Below are positions 41,436 to 49,634 of a stretch of DNA of 64,000 nucleotides, in pieces. The translations under genes and the position numbers were made by a program. The notes under the pieces are model-generated. The model saw only the letters and a list, made by a program, of their open reading frames with translations, ran no database searches and was not told where the DNA came from. Positions within the stretch are counted from its first letter, which is position 1, and every line of letters starts with the position of its first letter. The stretch is from Oceanobacillus profundus. Lineage in GTDB: Bacteria > Bacillota > Bacilli > Bacillales > Amphibacillaceae. The DNA lies in assembly GCF_003515705.1 (NCBI RefSeq), contig NZ_QWEH01000007.1, positions 1 through 64,000 of the forward strand, in the 5' to 3' direction.

Positions 41436-43442
41436 TTATAAAAGTTCTGTTTTTGTTGTAATATCTTCTGGAATCTCCATAATGAAGCGGGATGGATCAT
41501 AAGACTGGACACCTTTACCATCATGTCTTGCACGCTGGTTAGTGTACGTAATGTATATCTTTTCTTCTGCACGAGTTAATGCAACATAAGCTAATCTACG
41601 TTCTTCTTCTACATCCTCTTGAGTGTTTGATCTCCAAGATGGGAATAAGCCTTCATTCCATCCAATATTAAACACGACAGGAAACTCCAATCCCTTTGAA
41701 GCATGCATCGTCATCATTTTTACAACATTTGGCTCATCTTCACCATCTTGTTTATAATCAGAGATGAGAGATATTTCTTGCATGAATTCATCTAAAGGTT
41801 TATCAGGATGATTTTCTTCATAATGAGCCATTAGATTAATAAACTCTTGAATATTATCTAAACGTTCTTCTTCATTCTTATCTTTTTCTGCACGTGTTCT
41901 GTACAACTTTTGCAATCCAGATTGTTCGATCACATATCTTGCAAAAGCTGATATAGACATATTTGAGTTTAGTTTTTCTTCGAAATGATCGAGAGTATCT
42001 AAAAATGATTTAATCTTACCAGCTGCAGCCTTTTTAATGGAATCAATTGTATCAATTCCTTTTAATGCTCGGTAAACACTAACAGAGTTACTAGTTGCAT
42101 ACTCTTCGATAGCAGTCTGTGAAGTCTTACCGATTCCTCTTGTAGGTTTATTTAGGATACGAAGCATAGCAGCATCATCTTTTCGATTGTAAATAACTCT
42201 CAAATAAGATGTTATATCTTTAATCTCTTCTCTTTCGAAAAACGATTGTCCACCAAAAACTTTGAAGGGGATGAAGTTGTGAACAAAGACTTGTTCTAAA
42301 GCCATCGATTGATATCCTGCTCGATAAAGAATAGATATATCTTTCCACTCGTATTTTTCAGACATAACAAGCTGCTTAATCTTAGTAGCTATAAAAGCTG
42401 CTTCTGTATATTCGCTTTGCAATTGGATTATATCAACATTCTCACCTTCATCCTTATTGGCACGCAATACTTTATCATAAGGAGCAGGATTATTAGATAT
42501 TAAACCATTTCCAGCTTTAACAACAACATTTGTTGATCGATAATTATCTTCTAATTTGATAACTGTACAAGGTGCGAAATGCCTTTCAAAATTCATGATT
42601 ATTCCAATGTCAGACCCTCTAAATCGATAAATCGATTGATCGGGATCGCCAACGGCAAACACATTCATATGTGGTGCTGCAAGTAAACGTAGTAAGTTAA
42701 ACTGTGACGGATTAGAATCCTGATACTCATCAGACATAATATAATGAAATTTATTCTGCCAATAAGCTGCAGCATCTGGATGTTCTTCTAGTAATGTAAC
42801 AACATTCATTATTAAATCACCGAAGTCCATTGCATTTGATTCTTGCATAATACGTTGATAGTGAGAATAAACCAGTGACATATCTTGTTCAGTCCGGGAT
42901 TCCGCATTGTTGTATGAACAATATTCAGGAGTCCATAAATTATTCTTTGCATCATCAATATAATGCATTGCTAAGCCAGGCTTATATTTTCCATCAAAAG
43001 AAAGAGACTTATAAATACGTTCGATAAGTTTTAATACATCATAGGAATCATAAATGATAAAGTTGGATCGATTATCTACTTGTTCATATCCCAATAAATG
43101 AGCATGTTTTCTAAGTATGCGCACACACAAGCTGTGAAACGTACCCATCCATACTTTATTCATATTGTCTTCACCAACAATTGCTTCCAGTCTATCTTTC
43201 ATTTCACGAGCAGCTTTATTCGTAAATGTAGCACAAAAAATACTTTCAGGAGCTACATTGTTAGCAATCATATTAGCAATACGAGTAGTTAGAGTGGATG
43301 TTTTTCCAGATCCTGCTCCCGCTATCACAAGATATCTCCCATCAATTGTAATAGCCGCTTCACGTTGATGTTCATTTAATTTTGCAAGCATTTGTGCGAC
43401 CTGAAAGATATTCAGGCCGACACCTAATGTTGAAGTAGTCAA
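41436..43442 (-). CDS. UvrD/PcrA-family DNA helicase
   Basis: 668-aa superfamily 1 helicase moving 3'-5' on single strands. Motifs in order: Q motif LNEHQREAA, Walker A GAGSGKTSTLTTRI, Ia FTNKAAREM, II SDEYQDSNPSQ, III GDPDQSIYRFRGSD, IV EDNYRS, V VVKMMTMHASKGLEFPVVF, VI EERRLAYVALTRAEEKIYIT. TTG start with AAGGAGG upstream. Length is slightly below PcrA. Likely supports plasmid/phage replication or recombination. Confidence 0.93.
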   Translation of the reverse strand: MTTSTLGVGLNIFQVAQMLAKLNEHQREAAITIDGRYLVIAGAGSGKTSTLTTRIANMIANNVAPESIFCATFTNKAAREMKDRLEAIVGEDNMNKVWMGTFHSLCVRILRKHAHLLGYEQVDNRSNFIIYDSYDVLKLIERIYKSLSFDGKYKPGLAMHYIDDAKNNLWTPEYCSYNNAESRTEQDMSLVYSHYQRIMQESNAMDFGDLIMNVVTLLEEHPDAAAYWQNKFHYIMSDEYQDSNPSQFNLLRLLAAPHMNVFAVGDPDQSIYRFRGSDIGIIMNFERHFAPCTVIKLEDNYRSTNVVVKAGNGLISNNPAPYDKVLRANKDEGENVDIIQLQSEYTEAAFIATKIKQLVMSEKYEWKDISILYRAGYQSMALEQVFVHNFIPFKVFGGQSFFEREEIKDITSYLRVIYNRKDDAAMLRILNKPTRGIGKTSQTAIEEYATSNSVSVYRALKGIDTIDSIKKAAAGKIKSFLDTLDHFEEKLNSNMSISAFARYVIEQSGLQKLYRTRAEKDKNEEERLDNIQEFINLMAHYEENHPDKPLDEFMQEISLISDYKQDGEDEPNVVKMMTMHASKGLEFPVVFNIGWNEGLFPSWRSNTQEDVEEERRLAYVALTRAEEKIYITYTNQRARHDGKGVQSYDPSRFIMEIPEDITTKTELL

Positions 43443-43454
43443 TTTATAACCTCC

Positions 43455-44204
43455 TTATGAAAATGATGCTTCTGGTTCTGCATCCGGTTCAACCTCAGAA
43501 GAATCACTGTCTAAGTCTAATATAATTGATGTATAATCCTGAGAAAGCTGCATTAATAGAATTTGGAACGAATTTAAACGCTTTAGAGAAGTCAAATCTC
43601 TAATACCTTCATAATCGAGAGTCCACTCATTTTTCTTATTATGATCCCAGCGATGAATTCTTACTTCAAAATTCATTTCCTCATCATGTTCACATTCGAA
43701 TATAATCACTGCAGATTTATGACTGCTCCATGACCTCTCTTCATTGTATTCAACATAATAATTCACTTCTACACTTTCATAATGAGGACTATCTTCAAAA
43801 TAAACATCGAGACCATGTGTTTCTACATTTTCAGCAACATATTTCATCCACTCTTCAAATAAATCAGTCGCATTAATAGTACTTTTTCTTTCATAATCTA
43901 CTAGATGCTTAAAGTTTTTAATAATTTCCTTATTATCTACAGTGCTGTTCTTTAAGATATCAACAAGAACAGCATCTAACTTAACGATATATTCACTATA
44001 ATCATAGTTCTCAAGATATGGTACCATTACAGACTTGATTTTCTTTTCAATTATACTAGTGATTCCTCCATACCTATTAAATAATTGATCAGTTGCACTT
44101 CTTATACTACTTTCAAACTCTTTTGTAATGATTTCCTCAACTATTCCCTCTTCCATTTTTGATGAAATAATATCTTTAATATTGGTCTCCAAGTTTTTCT
44201 CCAT
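43455..44204 (-). CDS. Hypothetical protein
   Basis: Unrecognised 249-aa acidic protein, helical at first, then beta-rich (SAVIIFECEHDEEMNFEVRI), ending in an acidic tail. It lies between thyX and uvrD with short spacers; GGGAGAG upstream. Confidence 0.65.
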   Translation of the reverse strand: MEKNLETNIKDIISSKMEEGIVEEIITKEFESSIRSATDQLFNRYGGITSIIEKKIKSVMVPYLENYDYSEYIVKLDAVLVDILKNSTVDNKEIIKNFKHLVDYERKSTINATDLFEEWMKYVAENVETHGLDVYFEDSPHYESVEVNYYVEYNEERSWSSHKSAVIIFECEHDEEMNFEVRIHRWDHNKKNEWTLDYEGIRDLTSLKRLNSFQILLMQLSQDYTSIILDLDSDSSEVEPDAEPEASFS

Positions 44205-44227
44205 GTTTTTTCTCTCCCTTTTTTAAA

Positions 44228-46897
44228 TTAGATTCTTCGCTTTACTTGCTTCATTAAATGAGGATGATACTGTGATAGAACATTGTAAAGCTCATTGAAT
44301 GTGTCTTTAATGTCCCATTGTGCTTCGTCAGACGTTCTAAGATTAATTAAGTGGTAAGCTTCCCATAAGTCAAAATTAGCCACTACACGTCTCTTATGTG
44401 CGTTTAAAATAAGATAGTCCGCTTCTTGATCGAAACCTTTTTCTACAAAGCTTACATACTGTGCAAATACTTTTTCATGTAAGTTCACTAAGAGATGTTC
44501 TAAACCAGCTGCTTTAATTCTTGGTGGAATTACTAATCCATTTTGCATAGAAGGCCCAGCAAACATAAAATCTGTTTTGCGGTTATGTCGCAAGAGCTGA
44601 TGCCAATTTGCTTCTGATACTTTTAGCTCAACCTGATAATTAACAGACTTAAAAGCTTCTGGTGCTGTATCAAAATGTTTAATATCAAAGAGAAGCTGTT
44701 CAATAATTTGATTTCTTTTTGCATAATCTAATTCTCTGGCACGATTAAGTGCAACTGAATAAGGAATATTTGATTGCTGTACAAAATATAAAGCTAAAAT
44801 ATTTAAAACCTCATCAAGTTCAAGGCCGACAGTAAGAACTTTAACATCACGTTGTAAACCTTGATCATCTTGAGTGGAATTAAAATTAGATTCAATAACA
44901 GATTGATGTTTTTTCTGGTATGGAGAAGCATCTGCGTATTTTAGTAAGACTGGTAATACTTTTGTTATCTCTTCTTTCAACGCTTTACGCATATCTTTAA
45001 CTTCAGTGTATTTGCTTGTCTCTAATTGTGCTAAGCCATCTCTCCAAGCACGACCATTAGCAGTCATACCTAATTGAGTGTACATGGCTAAAGGTAATGC
45101 ATAACGAGCATCTTCAAATGCAAGCTTTTTTAATGCATTATAGTCAGAAGACAGTTCTTTATCGATTTTAGTTAATTCCTTAACATTTTTATCATTCTCT
45201 TTTTGTTTCTTCTTAAGCTGTTTAAATTCTATAGAATCGTGATATTCAGATTTCAAATCCTTATAGACTTCATCAATTAACTTCTCAAATACATCAAAAC
45301 ATTCATTCATAGACTGTTCAAATTCTTTATGTTCTTTGCTATTCTTTTTGAATGGATTATGCCAATCACCACGTTTAGGCTTTTGATATCGCTGACTGTA
45401 TTCTGTAATACTGTAAAATGTATTACTAAGTTCAAGATCTGCACTTGCTAGTCGAGATACCTTTTCAATACCGACATGTGCTACAGCATGTTCTGCAACG
45501 CTGTTTCCGCTAATATGAACTCTTCCATTTCGACGCACAATTAATGTGTGATACTTTGGCAACTCTGCACAATAAACTAAACCACTGTAATCCTCCCAGT
45601 CATCAAAAATGTCATATTGAACTTTATTAACCATCGATTCAAGTAGCTTTTTTGTAATAAATAATCTCCATCCATCCTTATGGTTTTCAGATTGTGCAGG
45701 TCGCTCATAACTAAGATATGAACTCCAGCCTAATAGTAAAACTAAATGTTGCACTTGATCTGCTAATGTTTTACTAGAAGTATCATATACCATTGATCCA
45801 TTTCTATGATCTTTACTTCCATCTGAATTCATTAAGCCATCAAATAAATAATGAAGAATTGTGGAATCAAGTTCTAGAAGATTATCTGGGATTTGTTTTT
45901 CTCTATTTTCGTCATAACATTTTGATAAGATATCACCAATATCATTATTGTTAGATGTGATATAGAACTTATAATTTTTATTTGCTGAAATTGATAAGCC
46001 TAACTGTTCACAGAGAGAATATAGATAATCAATTTTACGTTGTTTTTTAATATGAAACTGAACTGAATGTTTTGTTCGGGTATCAATGTAACCATCTCCA
46101 ATAAAAAAGCCAAAAAGTTGTAGTAATGGCTCAATTGGGTATCCATATAATGTATCGGAAACGTCCCCATTCCAATTTAATCCACCTAATCTAACCTTAT
46201 AACATTTGTCTTTTAAATCTTCAGCATTAATTAACTGATATTTACGAGTTTCGAATTCTTTAATCTTATGACGAGGCCATGCAAAAACCTTATGATTTGG
46301 TGTTACCATCATATCTATACGGTTTCGATCAACCTTATACATTGGTCCAGTATAAGGTTCTTCAATGAGTTTAACTGGCTTTAAATATTCAACTTCTAAA
46401 GAGTCAGGATTTACAGATGCTAATTTATCATCATCATTAACACTAAACCAGTTTTTAAATCCTTTCTCCGTAAGAACTTCAGTTTTCTCATCGTAGCAAC
46501 TATGTCCGTACCCGACAGTCCACTTTTCATGAAAATCTTTTGCTTTCTTATCAAGACTAGTAAAAGTGTCTTGCTTCGGAACTTCTATATCAAATTCTTT
46601 TAAAGCTATTTGTAAATGTTCCTTAAACGATTTAGGTGAACGGGATACCCATGCGAATAAAGTTGCAACAAACTCTTCTGGTAAGTTTTTAATGGCATAG
46701 ATGTTCCCTTCTGGATTGCTGACAAAAGGAGAGATATCGATTGTTTTTTCTGTTTGTTTATTCTCTGATGATTCAGTTTTTGTAGGTCTTTTCCTTGTTG
46801 TGTTTCTCTTTTCTACTGTAGAAGTCTTATTGGAATCATTGATTTCTTCCTTTACTTCGACTTTTGTATTCTTTTCTTCTTGTTTTGTATTTGACAT
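44228..46897 (-). CDS. thyX: ThyX-like flavin-dependent thymidylate synthase interrupted by an intein
   Basis: 889-aa precursor; 557 aa after intein removal. ThyX enzymes methylate dUMP to dTMP using FAD. The host protein shows GYGHS-SVAEHA (ThyX GHxSVxEHA), SITEYSQRY and, near the C-terminus, INLRTSDEAQWDIKDTF, which matches ThyX's LNLRxxxxAQWEI. The RHR substrate motif expected between the first two is missing (VSRLASADLELSN); an RHNRKTD motif appears later. Length is double that of normal ThyX, suggesting a divergent or duplicated form. ATG 46897 has AGGAGG upstream; an Asn/Lys/Glu-rich leader precedes the domain. Confidence 0.75.
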   Translation of the reverse strand: MSNTKQEEKNTKVEVKEEINDSNKTSTVEKRNTTRKRPTKTESSENKQTEKTIDISPFVSNPEGNIYAIKNLPEEFVATLFAWVSRSPKSFKEHLQIALKEFDIEVPKQDTFTSLDKKAKDFHEKWTVGYGHSCYDEKTEVLTEKGFKNWFSVNDDDKLASVNPDSLEVEYLKPVKLIEEPYTGPMYKVDRNRIDMMVTPNHKVFAWPRHKIKEFETRKYQLINAEDLKDKCYKVRLGGLNWNGDVSDTLYGYPIEPLLQLFGFFIGDGYIDTRTKHSVQFHIKKQRKIDYLYSLCEQLGLSISANKNYKFYITSNNNDIGDILSKCYDENREKQIPDNLLELDSTILHYLFDGLMNSDGSKDHRNGSMVYDTSSKTLADQVQHLVLLLGWSSYLSYERPAQSENHKDGWRLFITKKLLESMVNKVQYDIFDDWEDYSGLVYCAELPKYHTLIVRRNGRVHISGNSVAEHAVAHVGIEKVSRLASADLELSNTFYSITEYSQRYQKPKRGDWHNPFKKNSKEHKEFEQSMNECFDVFEKLIDEVYKDLKSEYHDSIEFKQLKKKQKENDKNVKELTKIDKELSSDYNALKKLAFEDARYALPLAMYTQLGMTANGRAWRDGLAQLETSKYTEVKDMRKALKEEITKVLPVLLKYADASPYQKKHQSVIESNFNSTQDDQGLQRDVKVLTVGLELDEVLNILALYFVQQSNIPYSVALNRARELDYAKRNQIIEQLLFDIKHFDTAPEAFKSVNYQVELKVSEANWHQLLRHNRKTDFMFAGPSMQNGLVIPPRIKAAGLEHLLVNLHEKVFAQYVSFVEKGFDQEADYLILNAHKRRVVANFDLWEAYHLINLRTSDEAQWDIKDTFNELYNVLSQYHPHLMKQVKRRI
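45503..46498 (-). other. Intein with LAGLIDADG endonuclease inside ThyX-like protein
   Basis: Residues 134-465 of the precursor (332 aa). Begins CYDEKTEVLT (Cys1); block B is MVTPNHKVF; dodecapeptide motifs are LFGFFIGDGYI and LHYLFDGLMNSDG; block F/G is AELPKYHTLIVRRNG ... VHISGN followed by Ser. The penultimate residue is Gly rather than His. Excision restores GYGHSSVAEHA, the substrate-binding motif. Confidence 0.9.
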
Positions 46898-46910
46898 TAT
46901 TATTCCTCCT

Positions 46911-46926
46911 ATGTAATGCATTAATG
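46911..46926 (-). promoter_or_regulatory. Palindromic operator copy before thyX
   Basis: ATGTAATGCATTAATG, close to the palindromic consensus, partly overlaps the end of a long leader hairpin and lies directly before the ribosome site of thyX. Confidence 0.55.
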
Positions 46927-47019
46927 CACAGCATAGAGCTGATTGGTTGAAACTACCTTGTCAGGGGTGTTTCACCATCCTTTTTATATTTTTTATTCAG
47001 CCCTATGCTGTGCATTAAT
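46920..47019 (-). ncRNA. Structured 100-base leader of thyX
   Basis: Arms ATTAATGCACAGCATAG(A/G)GCTGA at 46920-46942 and its complement at 46997-47019 pair over 23 bases with a single wobble. Inside, GGTGAAAC-ACC and GGT-GTTTC-ACC form a second stem with one bulge. It lies immediately before the thyX ribosome site, so an attenuator or ligand-sensing role is possible. No known riboswitch class is recognised. Confidence 0.6.
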
Positions 47020-47025
47020 TAGGTT

Positions 47026-47161
47026 CACGGTAGGCAGGATTTGAACCTGCGTGGGAAGGTATTTCCAGAGGACCCTTCATACAAAGTATCAACATCTTGG
47101 TTTTTTATTTCCTTCCTCCCCGCTCGTCGGGGTGCGTTCGGCCAGCTTCGCTACTTCCGTG
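47026..47161 (-). tRNA. Atypical tRNA-like element with very long variable region
   Basis: On the minus strand the ends pair as CACGGAA/TACCGTG (one mismatch). A D-arm-like GTAGCGAAGCTGGCCGAACG resembles Bacillus Tyr/Leu/Ser tRNAs, and GCAGG-TTCAAAT-CCTGC is a perfect T arm. Between them, CCCC-GACGAGC-GGGG could be an anticodon arm (CGA), but position 33 is A, not U. A GGAAGG...CCTTCC arm of about 60 bases replaces the variable loop. It may be a decayed tRNA, an unusual type II tRNA or part of a larger RNA. Confidence 0.4.
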
Positions 47162-47170
47162 ATAATAAAG

Positions 47171-47233
47171 TGGATGGCTTCGCACTCAGTTGTGCCGGGA
47201 CGCAAGATCCTATCACATAGTTAACGCCATCCA
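47171..47233 (-). ncRNA. Closed stem-junction RNA element
   Basis: TGGATGGC and GCCATCCA (8 bp, perfect) close a 47-base interior with smaller hairpins (GCAC-AACTGA-GTGC). It is tRNA-sized but lacks recognisable T and anticodon arms. It lies 10 bases upstream of the tRNA-like element. Confidence 0.45.
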
Positions 47234-47327
47234 AATTAACTAAGTGATATGTTTGTTACAGCAGTTTTCATCTGCCCACTCTTTGCTAACTGTTTGCGGG
47301 GTCAGTTTGAAAGAGCAAAAGTCAACC

Positions 47328-47372
47328 ACTCCCCCAATATCAGACAATCTATTTATCTACTATTGGGGGAGT
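47328..47372 (-). terminator. Strong hairpin upstream of the RNA cluster
   Basis: ACTCCCCCAATA and TATTGGGGGAGT (12 bp, perfect) with a 21-base loop, just downstream of the gene at 47434. No clear T-run follows on either strand, so it may instead be the first stem of the structured RNA region. Confidence 0.55.
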
Positions 47373-47433
47373 TCCAACATTGTTGGATGCTCCACATCTG
47401 CTGTACGATACCTAGAAAGTAGTAGGTTCCTTA

Positions 47434-47880
47434 TTATTTTTTTACTAAATCTTTCTTATGCTCTAAAAAGGTTTTATTAATTTGATCGTAATAAGATACA
47501 ATACCTTTGTTTTTTATGTCTTTGGAGTTAAATAAACCTATGACTCTTTTAATTGGTATAGATGATATTGAATCTCCATTAGCATCAGATATTGGCAATT
47601 TGATGCGTAAGAATTCTAATGATGGAGCTTCATAATTCCATTCAGATCCTTCAATTGTTTTAATCATTGTTTCTCCAAGTATTAGTCCATAAGCAAATAA
47701 TATAACTGTCACATCATCAGCTGGTTGATTCCGGGACAACTTAAGAATATGCTTTTCAATTTGTGTAAGAGATGGTCGTGTGAAACCAGGAAGCATATCT
47801 ACACGAATAATTTGTGGCACTATTTTATCTCTAATTTCATTAACTGTATCTTCAAAATTACTTAGTTCTACTTTTGACAT
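47434..47880 (-). CDS. Hypothetical protein
   Basis: Unrecognised 148-aa mixed alpha/beta protein. AGGAGC upstream. It is the last gene of the DUF2997/DUF1257/AAA run before the structured RNA region. Confidence 0.65.
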   Translation of the reverse strand: MSKVELSNFEDTVNEIRDKIVPQIIRVDMLPGFTRPSLTQIEKHILKLSRNQPADDVTVILFAYGLILGETMIKTIEGSEWNYEAPSLEFLRIKLPISDANGDSISSIPIKRVIGLFNSKDIKNKGIVSYYDQINKTFLEHKKDLVKK

Positions 47881-47902
47881 TTAAATGCTCCTCTAATCTC
47901 AA

Positions 47903-48109
47903 TTAAGTAAGGTCATTAAATACTGATAAATTACCGCTACCTTCGTAGAATTCAGGCTTTTTACCTTCATCTTTCTTCTGACCGGCATTTGCAAGACTAA
48001 CTTCAATCTCTTTTGTAACTTCAACACATGATGACCCTTGACCATTTAGTACTTCCATATTGATCTCTCCGCCTGGAGATATTTTAAATTTAACTTCAGT
48101 TAATTGCAT
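47903..48109 (-). CDS. DUF2997 family protein
   Basis: 68-aa protein with the family pattern VKFKISPGGEINMEVLNGQG then SSCVEVTKEIE. The function of DUF2997 is unknown; family members lie next to DUF1257 and AAA genes in diverse bacteria, as they do here. GGAGAG upstream of the ATG. Confidence 0.75.
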   Translation of the reverse strand: MQLTEVKFKISPGGEINMEVLNGQGSSCVEVTKEIEVSLANAGQKKDEGKKPEFYEGSGNLSVFNDLT

Positions 48110-48135
48110 TTTGGACTCTCCTTTGTCTATCTTAA

Positions 48136-48453
48136 TTATTTTAAATTAAATGATGTGAAAAAATCTAAGTTATCTTCTGGTGTTGGACGACCAGCATTAT
48201 TCCATGATTTTGCATAATTTAAAACAGCTTCTATATCATTTCTAGGCTTTTCAATCTTATAAATTACTTCATCTTTATAGAATATTTCAATTAAAGAGGT
48301 TTCACCATAAACTTCGGTATCATCATATGATTCAAAACCTGTAGAAGAATCAATAGTAAGTATTTGACTAGCCATAGAATGTACTACAACATAAAATTTT
48401 TCCTTAAATGCATCCAGTATGGCTTTTTCTTCATCTGTAAATATATTTTGCAT
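48136..48453 (-). CDS. Hypothetical protein
   Basis: Unrecognised 105-aa acidic protein between DUF2997 and a small membrane protein; AAGGAG upstream. Confidence 0.6.
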   Translation of the reverse strand: MQNIFTDEEKAILDAFKEKFYVVVHSMASQILTIDSSTGFESYDDTEVYGETSLIEIFYKDEVIYKIEKPRNDIEAVLNYAKSWNNAGRPTPEDNLDFFTSFNLK

Positions 48454-48467
48454 AAAAAATCTCCTTT

Positions 48468-48752
48468 TTAAGCTGTTTTCAATTTAGGTGCTCTTTTTTT
48501 ACTTTCAAATTGAATCCAAGCTGCAAAAACAAACGTAGATGTTAAGTTAGCTAATCCAGCCGTACTTGACTGGAATGCAAATAATTTCAATAGTATTGTG
48601 CTTGCAAATAATCCATATGAAATATTAATAGCCCATCCAAGGATTGGGATTTTTAAAATCCAAACTAAAACCTTTTTAATCTTATATACAGGAGCAATTG
48701 TGGCTGCAGATGCTATAGCAACTGTAAAAAGAAACATAAACATATTAAACAC
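48468..48752 (-). CDS. Membrane protein, two to three helices
   Basis: 94-aa protein with hydrophobic segments at about 2-20, 30-60 and 70-82 and a basic C-terminus (ESKKRAPKLKTA). Embedded in the DUF2997/DUF1257/AAA cassette, it could anchor that complex to the membrane, which is speculation. Confidence 0.6.
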   Translation of the reverse strand: MFNMFMFLFTVAIASAATIAPVYKIKKVLVWILKIPILGWAINISYGLFASTILLKLFAFQSSTAGLANLTSTFVFAAWIQFESKKRAPKLKTA

Positions 48753-48791
48753 CTCCAGTTTTAATATGTAGATAGGGTGGATTAAACCACC

Positions 48792-49178
48792 CTATGCAAA
48801 CGTAGTTGCAAGAATTTCAATCTCGCCTTCTTGATTGAATTGAATATTCTCAAAGTTTACAGTCCATCGATTTTCTTCACATGTTTGGATAACTTGATAT
48901 TTTGAATGTAATTGGCTTATTTTATTTGTGAATTGCTTTTCTGACATGGGAACTTTAAACCAATCAGCTTGCAATTGTAATTCACCGCTTTTATCCTTTA
49001 TCCATCCTAATGGAAGAAGCTTACCATTAGAAACTACTGCTAGATCAGCTAAGCGCTTTTGACCATAGTAATCAGTAATCGTTGTATTCTCCTTGTACCC
49101 AAGACCCATATCTGACAATGAAGCTTTAATAAAATCTACATTTGACACGTTACACTCATAAACTGCAAAATGACTCAT
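48792..49178 (-). CDS. DUF1257 (Ycf35-like) protein
   Basis: 128-aa protein matching the DUF1257/Ycf35 pattern: MSHFAVYECNVSNVDFIKAS start, LSDMGLGYKENTTITDYYGQ, then a late LHSKYQVIQ. Known from cyanobacteria, plastids and scattered bacteria, biochemical function unknown. Co-location with DUF2997 and a Ycf46-like AAA protein is characteristic. AAGGAGG upstream. Confidence 0.75.
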   Translation of the reverse strand: MSHFAVYECNVSNVDFIKASLSDMGLGYKENTTITDYYGQKRLADLAVVSNGKLLPLGWIKDKSGELQLQADWFKVPMSEKQFTNKISQLHSKYQVIQTCEENRWTVNFENIQFNQEGEIEILATTFA

Positions 49179-49219
49179 AAAAATATCCTCCTTGTAATTG
49201 TATATAATAAGAGCAAATG

Positions 49220-49618
49220 CTACTTATTTTTCATTCTTTCAGGCATATATGTTTCAGCAATCTTTTTAAGCAATTCGCTTCTTTCTTTTTGAACAGCTAT
49301 TACCTGGTTATAAACTGGCGTAGGCATTGTTTCCATTTCTTCATTTGTAAATCCTTCATTTGTTATCATCTCTCGAAGGCTTTTAAATGTATTAATTGTT
49401 TCTTTTACAATCGTATCTTTCATCTTATATTTAAAAACTACAAGATGACTGACTTTCTGGAAAAAGTCATTATATGCATGAGCAAGTTCTCTATATTCAC
49501 ACATAGCAAAATCGACAGCATGTCCTATAATTTCTTGATTATTATAATGATGTTCTTCAACTTTTGACTCGCTAAGCATCTCATAGATACGGGATTTCTC
49601 TTCTACTGGATCAAACAT
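49220..49618 (-). CDS. Hypothetical helical protein
   Basis: Unrecognised 132-aa all-helical protein between DUF1257 and the AAA ATPase. GAGGTGAAG upstream. Likely part of the same cassette by position. Confidence 0.6.
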   Translation of the reverse strand: MFDPVEEKSRIYEMLSESKVEEHHYNNQEIIGHAVDFAMCEYRELAHAYNDFFQKVSHLVVFKYKMKDTIVKETINTFKSLREMITNEGFTNEEMETMPTPVYNQVIAVQKERSELLKKIAETYMPERMKNK

Positions 49619-49634
49619 ATCTTCACCTCAGCTT

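Noticed and set aside
47026-47161. Canonical tRNA-Ser or tmRNA
   Set aside because: The anticodon loop lacks U33 and the variable region is far too long for a type II tRNA; no tmRNA tag reading frame or typical 5' end is seen. Reported only as tRNA-like.
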